Made by a program: the position numbers and the translations under genes. From Callipepla californica brunnescens (lineage: Eukaryota > Chordata > Aves > Galliformes > Odontophoridae): 64,000 bases of DNA. This document shows, one piece after another, positions 1 through 10,085 of this stretch. The notes beneath the pieces were generated by a model. The model was given only the letters and a program-made list of their open reading frames with translations, did no database searches and had not been told where the DNA came from. The first letter of the stretch is position 1. Every line of letters starts with the position of its first letter. Where the stretch lies: the NCBI GenBank assembly GCA_023055505.1, contig JALIRH010000141.1, positions 260,001 to 324,000 of the forward strand, read 5' to 3'.

Positions 1-150
1 GATAAGATTAGGATAAATGTAGGGTTAGTTTCGGGTTTAGGTTAGTTTGAGTGTTAGGCTGAGAGAAGGGGAGGGCCTTGGGTTTGGGTTTGGTTTAGGG
101 TTAAGATAAGGTTTAGGAATAGGAGTAGGTTTGGGGTTTGGATTGGGTTT

Positions 151-340
151 GGACTTGATAGTGACTCCCCACTGAACCATAACATCAGGGCCCCATAAAT
201 ATCATCGGAATTGGCAACACAAACGGTTTGATAGTAGCTACCCGATCTTCAGGTCCTCTGATTGGAATGAACTCAGCACTTTGCTGGCTGTTCCTTGCAC
301 CTCCCACCCCAGCTAATGTATGTGATGATTTGTATGATGT
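151..340 (-). pseudogene. Class II ERV protease fragment, inverted copy A0
   Basis: Exact reverse-complement counterpart of the 190-bp A segment, same length as the eleven forward copies. It carries the CACATAC variant found in A4, A5 and A7-A11. It is flanked here by C-rich DNA to the right and G-rich DNA to the left, as expected from inversion of the whole unit rather than independent insertion. Confidence 0.72.
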
Positions 341-1811
341 AACCCAAAACCAAACCCCAGGCCTACCCCTTCTCTCACCCTGACACTCGAACCAAACCTC
401 CGCCTAAACCTAACCCTAATATCTAAGCCTAAGCCTAACCCTTCCAATTGCCCTAGCCCTAACACTAACCCTTTTCCTATACCTAACCCTGACCTCAACC
501 CTGATCCTAACCTTTCCCTAACCCTAACACCAACCCGTAACATCATTTGAATCCTAATCCTATTCCAAACCTTAACCCTATCCCAAGGCCTAACCCTACT
601 CTGACCTTTACACTCCAACTAACCCAACCTCGATCAATAAATACAAATGGAATCCTAAACCTAAACCTAAACCTAAACCTACTGCTAACACCACAAGTCA
701 GCCTACTTTTCTCCCTAAATCTAATCACAAATCTCAAAAAATCTTTGTCCCTAACCCTAATCATAAATCCAGTCCAAACTCTGAAACTTTCCCAAAACCT
801 ATGCCTATTCCTAACACTTACTCTTACCCTAAGTCTATCCCTAACACTAACCCTTCTCCCAGACACAACCCTAAAGCCAACACTAATCCTAACCTAATCT
901 TTATCCTAATCCTAAACCTAATCCTAACTCTTACCCTAATTCTAACTCTACCCTAACCCTAACTCTGACCCTCAAACCAAACCCACATTTAAGCACAACC
1001 CTAATCCCGACACCTAGCATCAGATTACCACAACCCTAACGGAACCCTAACCCTAACACTAATGCTAGGACTATCCCAAACCCTAACCCAAGTACTAGAC
1101 CAAACCATACCCCTATCCCTCACTCTAAAACTAACAACCCTAACTAAACTCTAACCGTAACCCTATCCCTAATACTAACACTAATCATCTTTTAAACACC
1201 AATGTTATTCCTATTCCTAAACCTTACCCAATCTCCAAATGAAATCCAAGGCCGGTGCCTTCTCACACCCTAACGATCAAACCAAACCTACATCTAAACC
1301 TAACCCTAAATCCAATCTTTACCCTAAACCATACACTTGCCCTGGCCTTAACACTAACCCTTTCCCTATACCTAACCCTAACCCTAACCTTAACACTAAT
1401 TTGAGGCCTATCCCTAGTAGGAACCCAAAACCTAATTGGAATCTGAATCCTGTTCTTAACCTTAACCCTAACACGACTTAACTCTACTCTGACCCTAAAA
1501 GTCAAATGAACCCTACTCCTTACCCTAAACCTCAATCTAAACCTAAACCTAACCCTAAACCTAAACTTCACAAGAACACTCAACCTAATCCTAGCACTAA
1601 CCTAAACTAAAACTAAAACAACTTTTTTGCTAACCCTAATCCTAAATCTAACCCTAACCCCAAAACTCCCCCAAACCTGACCCTAAACCTAATCCACTCC
1701 AAAATCCTTACCCTAACCCTAAACCCAAACACCCTAATACTAGAACTAAAGCAATCCTTCACCCTAACCCTAAAACTAACAATTTAACTTTGACCCTAAA
1801 ACTCAAATTCA

Positions 1812-1840
1812 CCCTACATACACTTTATGCTACCTAGGTT
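1812..1840. other. Strand-switch point, inverted unit
   Basis: Left of here telomere-like motifs read CCCTAA on the + strand; right of here they read TTAGGG. The spacer is the reverse complement of the S sequence in forward units and contains the CTACCTAGG form. Confidence 0.85.
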
Positions 1841-2086
1841 AGGGTCAGGCTCAATCTGGGTTTTGTGTTGGGGTCAAAGGGATAGGGTTAGGGTAGAGTT
1901 CGAGTTAGGATGAAGGTAATGCTTACAGATATGTTTAGAGAATGGAACAGGGTTAGGGTTAAGGTTAGGGTAAGGTTGAAGGTTAGGCTCAGGGACAGAT
2001 TTAGGGTTAGAGTTTGGGTTCCTTTTAGGTTTAGGGATAGGGTTAGGGTACGGTTAGGTATTGTACAACGCTAAGTGTTAGCTTCT

Positions 2087-3720
2087 GGGTAAGGGATAGG
2101 GTTAGGGTAAGGGTTAGATTCAGGGTTAGGGTTAGCATTAGCATCAGGGTTAGGGTTATGGTAAGAGTTAGGATAGGGAATGGGATACAGTTAGGGTAAG
2201 GGTTAGGAATAGGGTTAGGGTTACATTAAGGTTAGGGTTAGTGTTTGGATCAGGGGTAGGGTTAGGAATAAAGTTAGAGTAAGGGCTAGGATTAGGGTTA
2301 GGGTTAGGGTAGGGATACGGTTAGGGTAGAGTTAAGGTTAGGGTAGGGTTAGAGTTAGGGTAAGGGTTAGGGATAGGGTTAGGGTTAGGGTTAGGGTTAG
2401 GTTAGGGTTTGGGTTATGGTAAGAGTTAGGATAGGGATTGTGATACGGTTAGGGTAAGGGTTAGGAATAGGGATAGGGTTTGATTAGGGTAAGGGTTATT
2501 GTTTGGATTAGGGGTAGGGTTACGAATAAAGTTAGAGTTAGGGCTAGGATTAGGGTTAGGGTTCGGGATTGGATTAGTGTTAGGGTAAGGAATAAAGTTA
2601 GAGTTAGTGTTAGGATTAGGGTTAGGGTAAAGTAGGGTTAGGGGTAGGGTTAGGGTTAGGGTTAGGGTTAGGGTTAGGGTTAGGGTAGGGTTAGGGTTAG
2701 GGTTTGGGTTAGGCTAGGGTTAGGGTAAGGGTTAGGGTAAGGGTTAGGGTTAGGGTTAGGGTTAGGGTAGGGTTAGGGTTAGGGTTAGGTTTAGGGTTAG
2801 GGTTAGGGTTAGGGTTAGGGTTAAGGTTAAATTTATTGTTAGGGTTAGGGTTAGGGTTACGGTTAAGGTTAAATTTATTGTTAGGGTTAGGGTTAGGGTT
2901 AGGGTTAGGGTTGGGGTTAGGGTTAGGGTTAGGGTTAGGGTTAGGTTAGGGTTGGGGTTAGGGTTAGGGTTAGGGTTAGGGTTAGGGTTAGGGTATGCTT
3001 AGGGTTAGGGTAAAATTAGGGTTAGGGTTAGTGTTAGGGTTAGGGTTAAATTTATTGTTAGATTTAGGGTTAAGGTTAGAGTTAGGGTTAGGGTTGAGGT
3101 TAGGGTTAGGGTTAGGGTTAGGGTTAGGGTTAGGGTTAGGGTTAGGGTTAGGGTTACGGTTAGGGTTAGGGTTAGGGTTAGGGTTAGGGTTAGGGTTAGG
3201 TTAGGGTTAGGGTTAGGGTTAGGGTTAGGGTTAGGGTTAGGGTTAGGGTTAGGTTAGGGTTAGGGTTAAGGTAAGAATTAGTATAGGGATTGTGATACAG
3301 TTAAGGTAAGGGTTAGGAATTAGAGTTAGGGTTAGGGTTAGGATTAGGGTTAGGGTTAGGTTAGGGTTAGGGTTAGGGTTAAGGTTAGAGTTAGGGTTAG
3401 GGTTAGGGTTAGGGTTAGGGTTAGGGTAAGAATTAGGATAGGGATTGTGATACAGTTAAGGTAAGGGTTAGGAATTAGGGTTAGGGTTATGTTTAGGTTT
3501 AGGTTTAGGGTTAGGGTTAGGGTTAGGGTTAGTGTTAGGGTAGGTTAGGGTTAGGGTATGGTAGGGTTAGGGTTAGGGTAGGGTAAGGGTTAGCATTAGG
3601 TTTAGGGTTAGGGTTATGGTTAGAGTTAGGTTAGGGCTAGGGTTAGGGTTAGGGTTAATGTAGTTTATGGCTAGGGTTAGGGTTAGGGTTAGGATAGGGT
3701 TAATGTAGGGTTAGGGTTAG
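2087..3720 (+). repeat. Telomeric TTAGGG tract of the inverted unit
   Basis: A 1634-bp tract of mostly perfect TTAGGG with variants. It contains long perfect runs near 3090-3160 and 3180-3260, AT-rich interruptions containing AAATTTATTG, and inverted copies of the GTATCACAATCC module near 2165, 2430, 3275 and 3430. The triple GTTTAGGTTTAGGTTTAGG near 3490 and the TAAAATTAGGGTTAGG context near 3010 mark it as edge subtype. Confidence 0.95.
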
Positions 3721-3997
3721 TGCTAGGAATCAATTTGGAGGAAGGAAAAGGTATAGGAATTGGTTCATTGTTAGCGTTAGTCTTCAGGGTTAGGTTTCGG
3801 ATTTAGCACTATGTTTCAGGTTCCTTTTAGGTTTAGTGATAAGGATTAGGGGTACGTTTAGGTATTGTACAATGCTAAGTGTTAGCTTCTGGGTGGGGGT
3901 TGGGGTTAGATTAAGGGTGAGGGTTAGGGTTAGGACTAGATTTAGGATTAGGTTTAGGAATAGGTTTTCTTTGATTGTTAGGGTGAGAGAAAGGTTA

Positions 3998-4468
3998 GGC
4001 CTTTCACCCTAATTGGAATGCCTGGGTCCTTTAGAATCACTTCAAAGGGTTCTATGTCTAACTTCCCTACTGATTCTGGACTCTACCAAACTTCTGGGTT
4101 AATTCTAGCCTCATCTTCTATCGTTAGAGTACGTTGCTGAACAGTTAATTCTCTATCTTTTACTTCCAAATTTATTCCTAACTCCACAATTCAATCTCTC
4201 CCTAGCAAATTCTATTCTGCTTCAGGTACCAATAAAAAAGACTCAGTTCCATAGTTGCTAGGTGATTCTATTTCTACCTGCTTTACAACAGGTACCATAA
4301 AAGGTTCCCCTTTTGTTCCAATTACTTGTAGCTCTTCCGAGGATAAAGAACATCCTCGAGTTAAATATTGAACAGTCGATCTTTCTGCCCCAGACTCTAC
4401 CAAAAATTCCATTTCCTGACGCTGAGAACCCAATTTCAATTTTATCAAGGGCTTGTTTCTTTGGGTTT
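3998..4468 (-). pseudogene. Class I (gammaretrovirus-like) ERV pro-pol fragment, decayed
   Basis: Remnant of an endogenous retrovirus covering most of the aspartic protease (retropepsin) and the first residues of reverse transcriptase, read on the minus strand in one continuous frame of about 155 codons. Visible protease landmarks are FLVESGAERSTV around the active site, QVIGTKGEPF in the flap region, and NLLGRD followed by VELG near the C-terminus. The reverse transcriptase start is shown by GKLDIEPFEV and KDPGIPIRV. The catalytic D-S/T-G triad is E-S-G here, so the active-site aspartate is lost. Three in-frame stops lie at 4212-4214 (TAG), 4191-4193 (TGA) and 4083-4085 (TAG). There is no LTR, gag, integrase or env. 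The fragment occurs once in the window, exactly between the inverted unit and the forward array. Class I assignment rests on the GRD-VELG and GKLDIEPFEV motifs; it is not functional. Confidence 0.86.
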
Positions 4469-4489
4469 GTTTTGGGTTTGTTTTGGGTT
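4469..4489. other. TTTGGG-type linker between the two ERV fragments
   Basis: Together with bases just upstream, this is a short run of GGGTTTGTTTTGGGTT-type sequence joining the antisense class I fragment to the sense class II fragment A1. In all other forward units the equivalent bases before A read GGGTTTGGTTTTGGGTT. It is a plausible microhomology patch for a join between ERV and telomere-like DNA. Confidence 0.55.
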
Positions 4490-4679
4490 ACATCATACAA
4501 ATCATCCCATACATTAGCTGGGGTGGGAGGTGCAAGGAACAGCCAGCAAAGTGCTGAGTTCATTCCAATCAGAGGACCTGAAGATCGGGTAGCTACTATC
4601 AAACCGTTTGTGTTGCCAATTCCGATGATATTTATGGGGCCCTGATGTTATGGTTCAGTGGGGAGTCACTATCAAGTCC
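4490..4679 (+). pseudogene. Class II ERV protease fragment A1
   Basis: Fragment of a betaretrovirus/alpharetrovirus-type protease, the flap to C-terminus portion only. One + frame shows LAGVGG, QQSAEFIPI, GPEDRVATIKPFV and LPIPM. The next frame then shows LWGPDVMVQWGVTI, which matches the family's LWGRD-x-x-x-QWG C-terminal signature with R replaced by P. A one-base frame change near the GATGATATTTA stretch therefore separates two recognisable parts, and the piece cannot encode a working enzyme. The catalytic D-T/S-G region is absent. Each repeat unit starts with a copy of exactly 190 bp. Here, uniquely, the class I ERV fragment lies directly upstream in the opposite orientation. An open frame on the minus strand also crosses this piece but resembles nothing I know. 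Class II assignment rests on the GPE-, KPFV, LWG-D and QWG spacing. Confidence 0.75.
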
Positions 4680-4750
4680 AAACCCAATCCAAACCCCAAA
4701 CCTACTCCTATTCCTAAACCTTATCTTAACCCTAAACCAAACCCAAACCC

Positions 4751-6240
4751 AAGGCCCTCCCCTTCTCTCAGCCTAACACTCAAACTAACCTAAACCCGAA
4801 ACTAACCCTACATTTATCCTAATCTTATCCATATTCTAAGGCCTAACCCTACTCTGACCAGAAAGCTCATGTTGTCTAAAATCTACCCCTTACCTAAAAC
4901 CTAAATCGACAAAAAAACCTAACCCGAAACCTCAACCTAACTCTTCTCCTAACTAGAACACCAGCACTTCACCTTACCCTAACTGGAAACCTAGGACTAA
5001 ATCCTTACCTTGTCCAGAACCCTATTCCTAACCCAAACCAGAATTCTAACCTCTACCCTAACCAAAACCCTTCCCCTAAACCTAAACCTAATGCTACCCT
5101 CAACCAAACCCTAGCCCTAAATCCTACCCTAAAACCAACACCACGTTTAAGCTCAAACCTCAAGCCTCAAAGAAAGCATCAGATTACCGCAGATCTCACC
5201 TAACACTAACCCCAATCCAATCCCTACTACTAACCCCAAACCCAATCCAAACACCAAAACTATTCCTATTCCTAAACCTAACACTAAGCCAGAACCAAAC
5301 CCAAGGCCTACCCCTTCTCTCAGCCTGACACTCAAACTAACCTAGACCTGAACGCAACGCTAAATCAAATACTAAAACTCACCCTTAGCCAAGGCCCTTT
5401 TAGGACCCTTCCCTGGTCCTAAAACTAAAGAGAACCCTACCCCTTCCACTAAACCTTCATCTACATCCCTAACCCTTACCCTAAACCTAAATCTACACCA
5501 AAACCTAACCCTAACCCTAACATGTCTTCTAACTGTAAAACTAACGCTTCACCTAACCCGAACTGAAACCCCAGGACTAAACCTTACCTAACACCTAGCT
5601 ATATTCCTAACCCTATCCTGAAACCTAACGTTAACCCTAACCCTAAAAACAACTTGGAACCAAACCCTAACCCTAACCTAACCCTTATCAGAACCCTAAA
5701 TCTAATCCTAACCGTTACCTCAATTGAACTCCAATTCTTCCTGAAATCTAAATGGGACCTTCAAACCAACCCCAGATTGAAGCCCAACCCTAAACCTAAC
5801 ACAAAGCATTAGATTACCACAGCCATCACCTAACTCTAACCCCAGCCTTAACGCTAATACTATCCCAAACACTATTCCAATTCCTAAACCCAACACAAAC
5901 CCAAAAACACAAAGCCTACAATTCTCACAGCCTAACACTGAAAGGAAACCTAAATCTTACCCTAACTCTAAAACTAATCCAAAGCATGACCACAATTTAA
6001 ACTCTAAATCTACCTTCAAACTAAAGCTGACCCTAACACCAACCTCAAGCCCAACCCTAAGCCTAACACAAAGCATTAGATTACCACAACGCTCACCTAA
6101 CTTCTAACCCCCACCCTAACACTAATACTAAAGCAATCAGATTCCAAATACTAACCCAATTCCTATTCTGAAACCCAAAACTATTCCAAAAACAAACCCA
6201 AGGCCTAACCTTTCTCTCACCCTAACAATCAAAGAAAACC
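4751..6240 (+). repeat. Nested 'AGGCCT-CTTCTCTCA' module, four copies in B of U1
   Basis: A diverged module of about 40 bp, with core AAGGCCTACCCCTTCTCTCA followed by GCCTGACACTCAAACTAACC, recurs at about 4751, 5303, 5911 and 6200. Between copies a second block containing GCATTAGATTACCACA recurs near 5175, 5805 and 6075. Inverted versions occur in the G segment (about 8950-8989 and 9849-9885). The whole unit therefore appears to have grown from an older 0.3-0.6 kb repeat. The same copies are present in every unit. Confidence 0.8.
5402..5420. other. Short hairpin-forming palindrome in B
   Basis: AGGACC and GGTCCT arms around a 7-nt CTTCCCT loop form a perfect 6-bp stem. It is repeated in every unit, and its inverted copy lies in the scrap at the right array edge (61926-61995). 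No function is implied. Confidence 0.6.
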
Positions 6241-6312
6241 TATTCCTAAACCTAATCCTAAATCTAGTCCTAACCATAACCCTCACCCTTAATCTAACCC
6301 CAACCCCCACCC

Positions 6313-6400
6313 AGAAGCTAACACAGCATTGTACAATACCTAAACGTACCCCTAATCCTTATCACTAAACCTAAAAGGAACCTGAAACATAGTGCTAAAT
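6313..6400 (+). repeat. D1 flank, left member of the direct repeat bounding T
   Basis: The sequence AGAAGCTAACAC(TT)AGCATTGTACAATACCTAAACGTACCC, continuing to AAACCTAAAAGGAACC, recurs in D2 at 8150-8235 with a few substitutions. The two copies lie about 1.84 kb apart and bracket the telomeric tract. The same pair is visible in every unit. Confidence 0.8.
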
Positions 6401-6480
6401 CCGAACCCTAACCCTGAAGACTAACGCTAACAATGAACCAATTCCTATACCTTTTCCTTCCTCCAAATTGATTCCTAGCA

Positions 6481-8149
6481 CTAACCCTAACCCTACATTA
6501 ATCCTATCCGAACCCTAACCCTAACCCTAGCCCTAAACTACATTAACCCTAACCCTAACCCTAACCCTAACCCTAGCCCTAACCTAACTCTAACCCTAAC
6601 CCTAACCCTAAACCTAATGCTAACCCTTACCCTACACTAACGCTAACCCTACCATACCCTAACCCTAAACTACCCTAACACTAACCCTAACCCTAACCCT
6701 AAACCTAAACCTAAACCTAACCCTAACCCTAACCCTAATTCCTAACCCTTACCTTAACTGTATCACAATCCCTATCCTAATTCTTACCCTAACCCTAACC
6801 CTTACCTAACCCTAACCCTAACCCTAACCCTAACCCTAACTCTAACCTTAACCCTAACCCTAACCCTAACCTAACCCTAACCCTAATCCTAACCCTAACC
6901 CTAACTCTAATTCCTAACCCTTACCTTAACTGTATCACAATCCCTATCCTAATTCTTACCTTAACCCTAACCCTTACCTAACCCTAACCCTAACCCTAAC
7001 CCTAACTCTCACCTTAACCCTAACCCTAACCCTAACCTAACCCTAACCCTAACCCTAAACCTAACCGTAATCCTAACCCTAACCCTAACCCTAACCCTAA
7101 CCCTAACCCTAACCCTAACCCTAACCCTAACCCTAACCTCAACCCTAACCCTAACTCTAACCTTAACCCTAAACCTAACAATAAATTTAACCCTAACCCT
7201 AACACTAACCCTAACCCTAATTTTACCCTAACCCTAAGCATACCCTAACCCTAACCCTAACCCTAACCCTAACCCTAACCCTAACCCCAACCCTAACCTA
7301 ACCCTAACCCTAACCCTAACCCTAACCCCAACCCTAACCCTAACCCTAACCCTAACCCTAACAATAAATTTAACCTTAACCGTAACCCTAACCCTAACCC
7401 TAACAATAAATTTAACCTTAACCCTAACCCTAACCCTAACCCTAACCCTAAACCTAACCCTAACCCTAACCCTACCCTAACCCTAACCCTAACCCTAACC
7501 CTAACCCTAACCCTTACCCTAACCCTAGCCTAACCCAAACCCTAACCCTAACCCTACCCTAACCCTAACCCTAACCCTAACCCTAACCCTACCCCTAACC
7601 CTACTTTACCCTAACCCTAATCCTAACACTAACTCTAACTTTATTCCTTACCCTAACACTAATCCAATCCCGAACCCTAACCCTAATCCTAGCCCTAACT
7701 CTAACTTTATTCGTAACCCTACCCCTAATCCAAACAATAACCCTTACCCTAATCAAACCCTATCCCTATTCCTAACCCTTACCCTAACCGTATCACAATC
7801 CCTATCCTAACTCTTACCATAACCCAAACCCTAACCTAACCCTAACCCTAACCCTAACCCTATCCCTAACCCTTACCCTAACTCTAACCCTACCCTAACC
7901 TTAACTCTACCCTAACCGTATCCCTACCCTAACCCTAACCCTAATCCTAGCCCTTACTCTAACTTTATTCCTAACCCTACCCCTGATCCAAACACTAACC
8001 CTAACCTTAATGTAACCCTAACCCTATTCCTAACCCTTACCCTAACTGTATCCCATTCCCTATCCTAACTCTTACCATAACCCTAACCCTGATGCTAATG
8101 CTAACCCTAACCCTGAATCTAACCCTTACCCTAACCCTATCCCTTACCC
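6481..8149 (-). repeat. Telomeric CCCTAA tract of U1
   Basis: A 1669-bp tract, edge subtype. It contains triple AAACCTAAACCTAAACC near 6700, AACAATAAATTTAACC interruptions near 7186, 7360 and 7405, and GTATCACAATCCCTATCC modules near 6755, 6930 and 7790, with a fourth variant GTATCCCATTCCC near 8048. It is 72 bp (12 hexamers) longer than the U11 tract. Confidence 0.95.
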
Positions 8150-8235
8150 AGAAGCTAACACTTAGCGTTGTACAATACCTAACCGTACCCTAACCCTATC
8201 CCTAAACCTAAAAGGAACCCAAACTCTAACCCTAA
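8150..8235 (+). repeat. D2 flank, right member of the direct repeat bounding T
   Basis: Starts AGAAGCTAACACTTAGCG, then TTGTACAATACCTAACCG, then AAACCTAAAAGGAACCC. It is homologous to D1 at 6313-6400. D2 differs from D1 consistently in all units (GCGTTG against GCATTG), so the two are old, separately maintained duplicates. Confidence 0.8.
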
Positions 8236-8399
8236 ATCTGTCCCTGAGCCTAACCTTCAACCTTACCCTAACCTTAACCCTAACCCTGTTCCATTCTCTA
8301 AACATATCTGTAAGCATTACCTTCATCCTAACTCGAACTCTACCCTAACCCTATCCCTTTGACCCCAACACAAAACCCAGATTGAGCCTGACCCTAACC

Positions 8400-8430
8400 T
8401 AGGTAGCATAAAGTGTATGTAGGGTGAATT
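8400..8430. other. Strand-switch point S of U1
   Basis: CCCTAACC on the left gives way, across AGGTAGCATAAAGTGTATG, to TAGGGTG on the right. The telomeric G-rich strand changes from minus to plus here. Equivalent S sites lie near 14267, 19545, 24841, 30166, 35456, 40739, 45986, 51227, 56488 and 61830. U3, U5, U6 and U7 read CTAGATAGC; the others read CTAGGTAGC. Confidence 0.88.
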
Positions 8431-9895
8431 TGAGTTTTAGGGTCAAAGTTAAATTGTTAGTTTTAGGGTTAGGGTGAAGGATTGCTTTAGTTCTAGTATT
8501 AGGGTGTTTGGGGTTAGGGTTAGGGTAAGGATTTTGGAGTGGATTAGGTTTAGGGTCAGGTTTGGGGGAGTTTTGGGGTTAGGGTTAGATTTAGGATTAG
8601 GGTTAGCAAAAAAGTTGTTTTAGTTTTAGTTTAGGTTAGTGCTAGGATTAGGTTGAGTGTTCTTGTGAAGTTTAGGTTTAGGGTTAGGTTTCGGTTTAGA
8701 TTGAGGTTTAGGGTAAGGAGTAGGGTTCATTTGACTTTTAGGGTCAGAGTAGAGTTAAGTCGTGTTAGGGTTAAGGTTAAGAACAGGATTCAGATTCCAA
8801 TTAGGTTTTGGGTTCCTACTAGGGATAGGCCTCAAATTAGTGTTAAGGTTAGGGTTAGGGTTAGGTATAGGGAAAGGGTTAGTGTTAAGGCCAGGGCAAG
8901 TGTATGGTTTAGGGTAAAGATTGGATTTAGGGTTAGGTTTAGATGTAGGTTTGGTTTGATCGTTAGGGTGTGAGAAGGCACCGGCCTTGGATTTCATTTG
9001 GAGATTGGGTAAGGTTTAGGAATAGGAATAACATTGGTGTTTAAAAGATGATTAGTGTTAGTATTAGGGATAGGGTTACGGTTAGAGTTTAGTTAGGGTT
9101 GTTAGTTTTAGAGTGAGGGATAGGGGTATGGTTTGGTCTAGTACTTGGGTTAGGGTTTGGGATAGTCCTAGCATTAGTGTTAGGGTTAGGGTTCCGTTAG
9201 GGTTGTGGTAATCTGATGCTAGGTGTCGGGATTAGGGTTGTGCTTAAATGTGGGTTTGGTTTGAGGGTCAGAGTTAGGGTTAGGGTAGAGTTAGAATTAG
9301 GGTAAGAGTTAGGATTAGGTTTAGGATTAGGATAAAGATTAGGTTAGGATTAGTGTTGGCTTTAGGGTTGTGTCTGGGAGAAGGGTTAGTGTTAGGGATA
9401 GACTTAGGGTAAGAGTAAGTGTTAGGAATAGGCATAGGTTTTGGGAAAGTTTCAGAGTTTGGACTGGATTTATGATTAGGGTTAGGGACAAAGATTTTTT
9501 GAGATTTGTGATTAGATTTAGGGAGAAAAGTAGGCTGACTTGTGGTCTTAGCAGTAGGTTTAGGTTTAGGTTTAGGTTTAGGATTCCATTTGTATTTATT
9601 GATCGAGGTTGGGTTAGTTGGAGTGTAAAGGTCAGAGTAGGGTTAGGCCTTGGGATAGGGTTAAGGTTTGGAATAGGATTAGGATTCAAATGATGTTACG
9701 GGTTGGTGTTAGGGTTAGGGAAAGGTTAGGATCAGGGTTGAGGTCAGGGTTAGGTATAGGAAAAGGGTTAGTGTTAGGGCTAGGGCAATTGGAAGGGTTA
9801 GGCTTAGGCTTAGATATTAGGGTTAGGTTTAGGCGGAGGTTTGGTTGGAGTGTCAGGGTGAGAGAAGGGGTAGGCCTGGGGTTTGGTTTTGGGTT

Positions 9896-10085
9896 ACATC
9901 ATACAAATCATCCCATACATTAGCTGGGGTGGGAGGTGCAAGGAACAGCCAGCAAAGTGCTGAGTTCATTCCAATCAGAGGACCTGAAGATCGGGTAGCT
10001 ACTATCAAACCGTTTGTGTTGCCAATTCCGATGATATTTATGGGGCCCTGATGTTATGGTTCAGTGGGGAGTCACTATCAAGTCC
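9896..10085 (+). pseudogene. Class II ERV protease fragment A2
   Basis: 190 bp, with the CCCATAC variant shared with A1, A3 and A6. Preceded by an inverted AGGCCT module (9849-9885), with a forward module about 70 bp downstream of its end, so the fragment sits in the middle of an imperfect inverted repeat. Confidence 0.72.

Larger units (their letters stand above)
1..3997 (-). repeat. Inverted partial higher-order unit (U0')
   Basis: Reverse complement of the unit repeated across 4490-61925. In order: inverted B segment 1-150, inverted A 151-340, inverted G segment (here C-rich) 341 to about 1811, strand switch 1812-1840, inverted D2 flank ending at 2086, TTAGGG tract 2087-3720, inverted D1 flank from 3721, ending at 3997. 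Homology stops inside a module reading GTGAGAGAAAGGTTAGGCC, equivalent to about position 6203 in U1, where unrelated ERV sequence begins. The left edge is cut by the window, so more inverted units may lie further left. T variants are of the edge subtype shared with U1, U2, U5 and U11. Confidence 0.93.
4490..9895 (+). repeat. Higher-order unit U1 (5406 bp)
   Basis: First complete forward unit. A 4490-4679; degenerate C-rich B segment 4680-6480; CCCTAA tract 6481-8149; D2 flank from 8150; strand switch at 8400-8430; degenerate G-rich segment to 9895. Non-tract length is 3737 bp, 2 bp short of the usual 3739 because the D1 flank reads AACACAGCATTG (about 6320) instead of AACACTTAGCATTG. It lacks the TAAAAG insertion near 6046 and has the GGATTTTGGAGTGG variant near 8530. 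Confidence 0.95.

Noticed and set aside
2995..3204. Open frame of leucine-glycine repeats, also at 7032-7241 on the minus strand
   Set aside because: It is the direct translation of TTAGGG hexamers (LG dipeptide cycle), with no non-repeat content.
4258..4602. 114-residue minus frame crossing A and the class I ERV piece
   Set aside because: It is out of frame with the protease of both ERVs and does not exist in other units. I judged it a shadow frame.
4313..4645. 110-residue plus frame starting in antisense class I ERV and ending in class II protease
   Set aside because: The first half is antisense to a retroviral frame and the second half ends at the frame break before LWGPD. It is a chance fusion, not a gene.
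3998..4679. Complete or active provirus
   Set aside because: No LTR, primer-binding site, gag, integrase or env is visible. The class I piece has three stops and an altered catalytic residue, and the class II piece is 190 bp with a frame break.
8653..8973. Recurrent 106-residue frame rich in RVRVRF, once per unit
   Set aside because: Translation of degenerate hexamers in the G segment. It overlaps an equally long NPNPN-type frame on the other strand, and is kept only because units are near identical.
9550..9590. TTTAGG steps suggesting plant-type (TTTAGGG) telomeres
   Set aside because: The steps are six-base and few; TTAGGG dominates the window, and the ERV fragments are of vertebrate type.
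9339..9693. Pair of overlapping frames of 116 and 107 residues on opposite strands
   Set aside because: Both are low-complexity repeat translations; loss or gain of TTTAGG steps (multiples of 3) preserves the frame trivially. No domain is recognisable.
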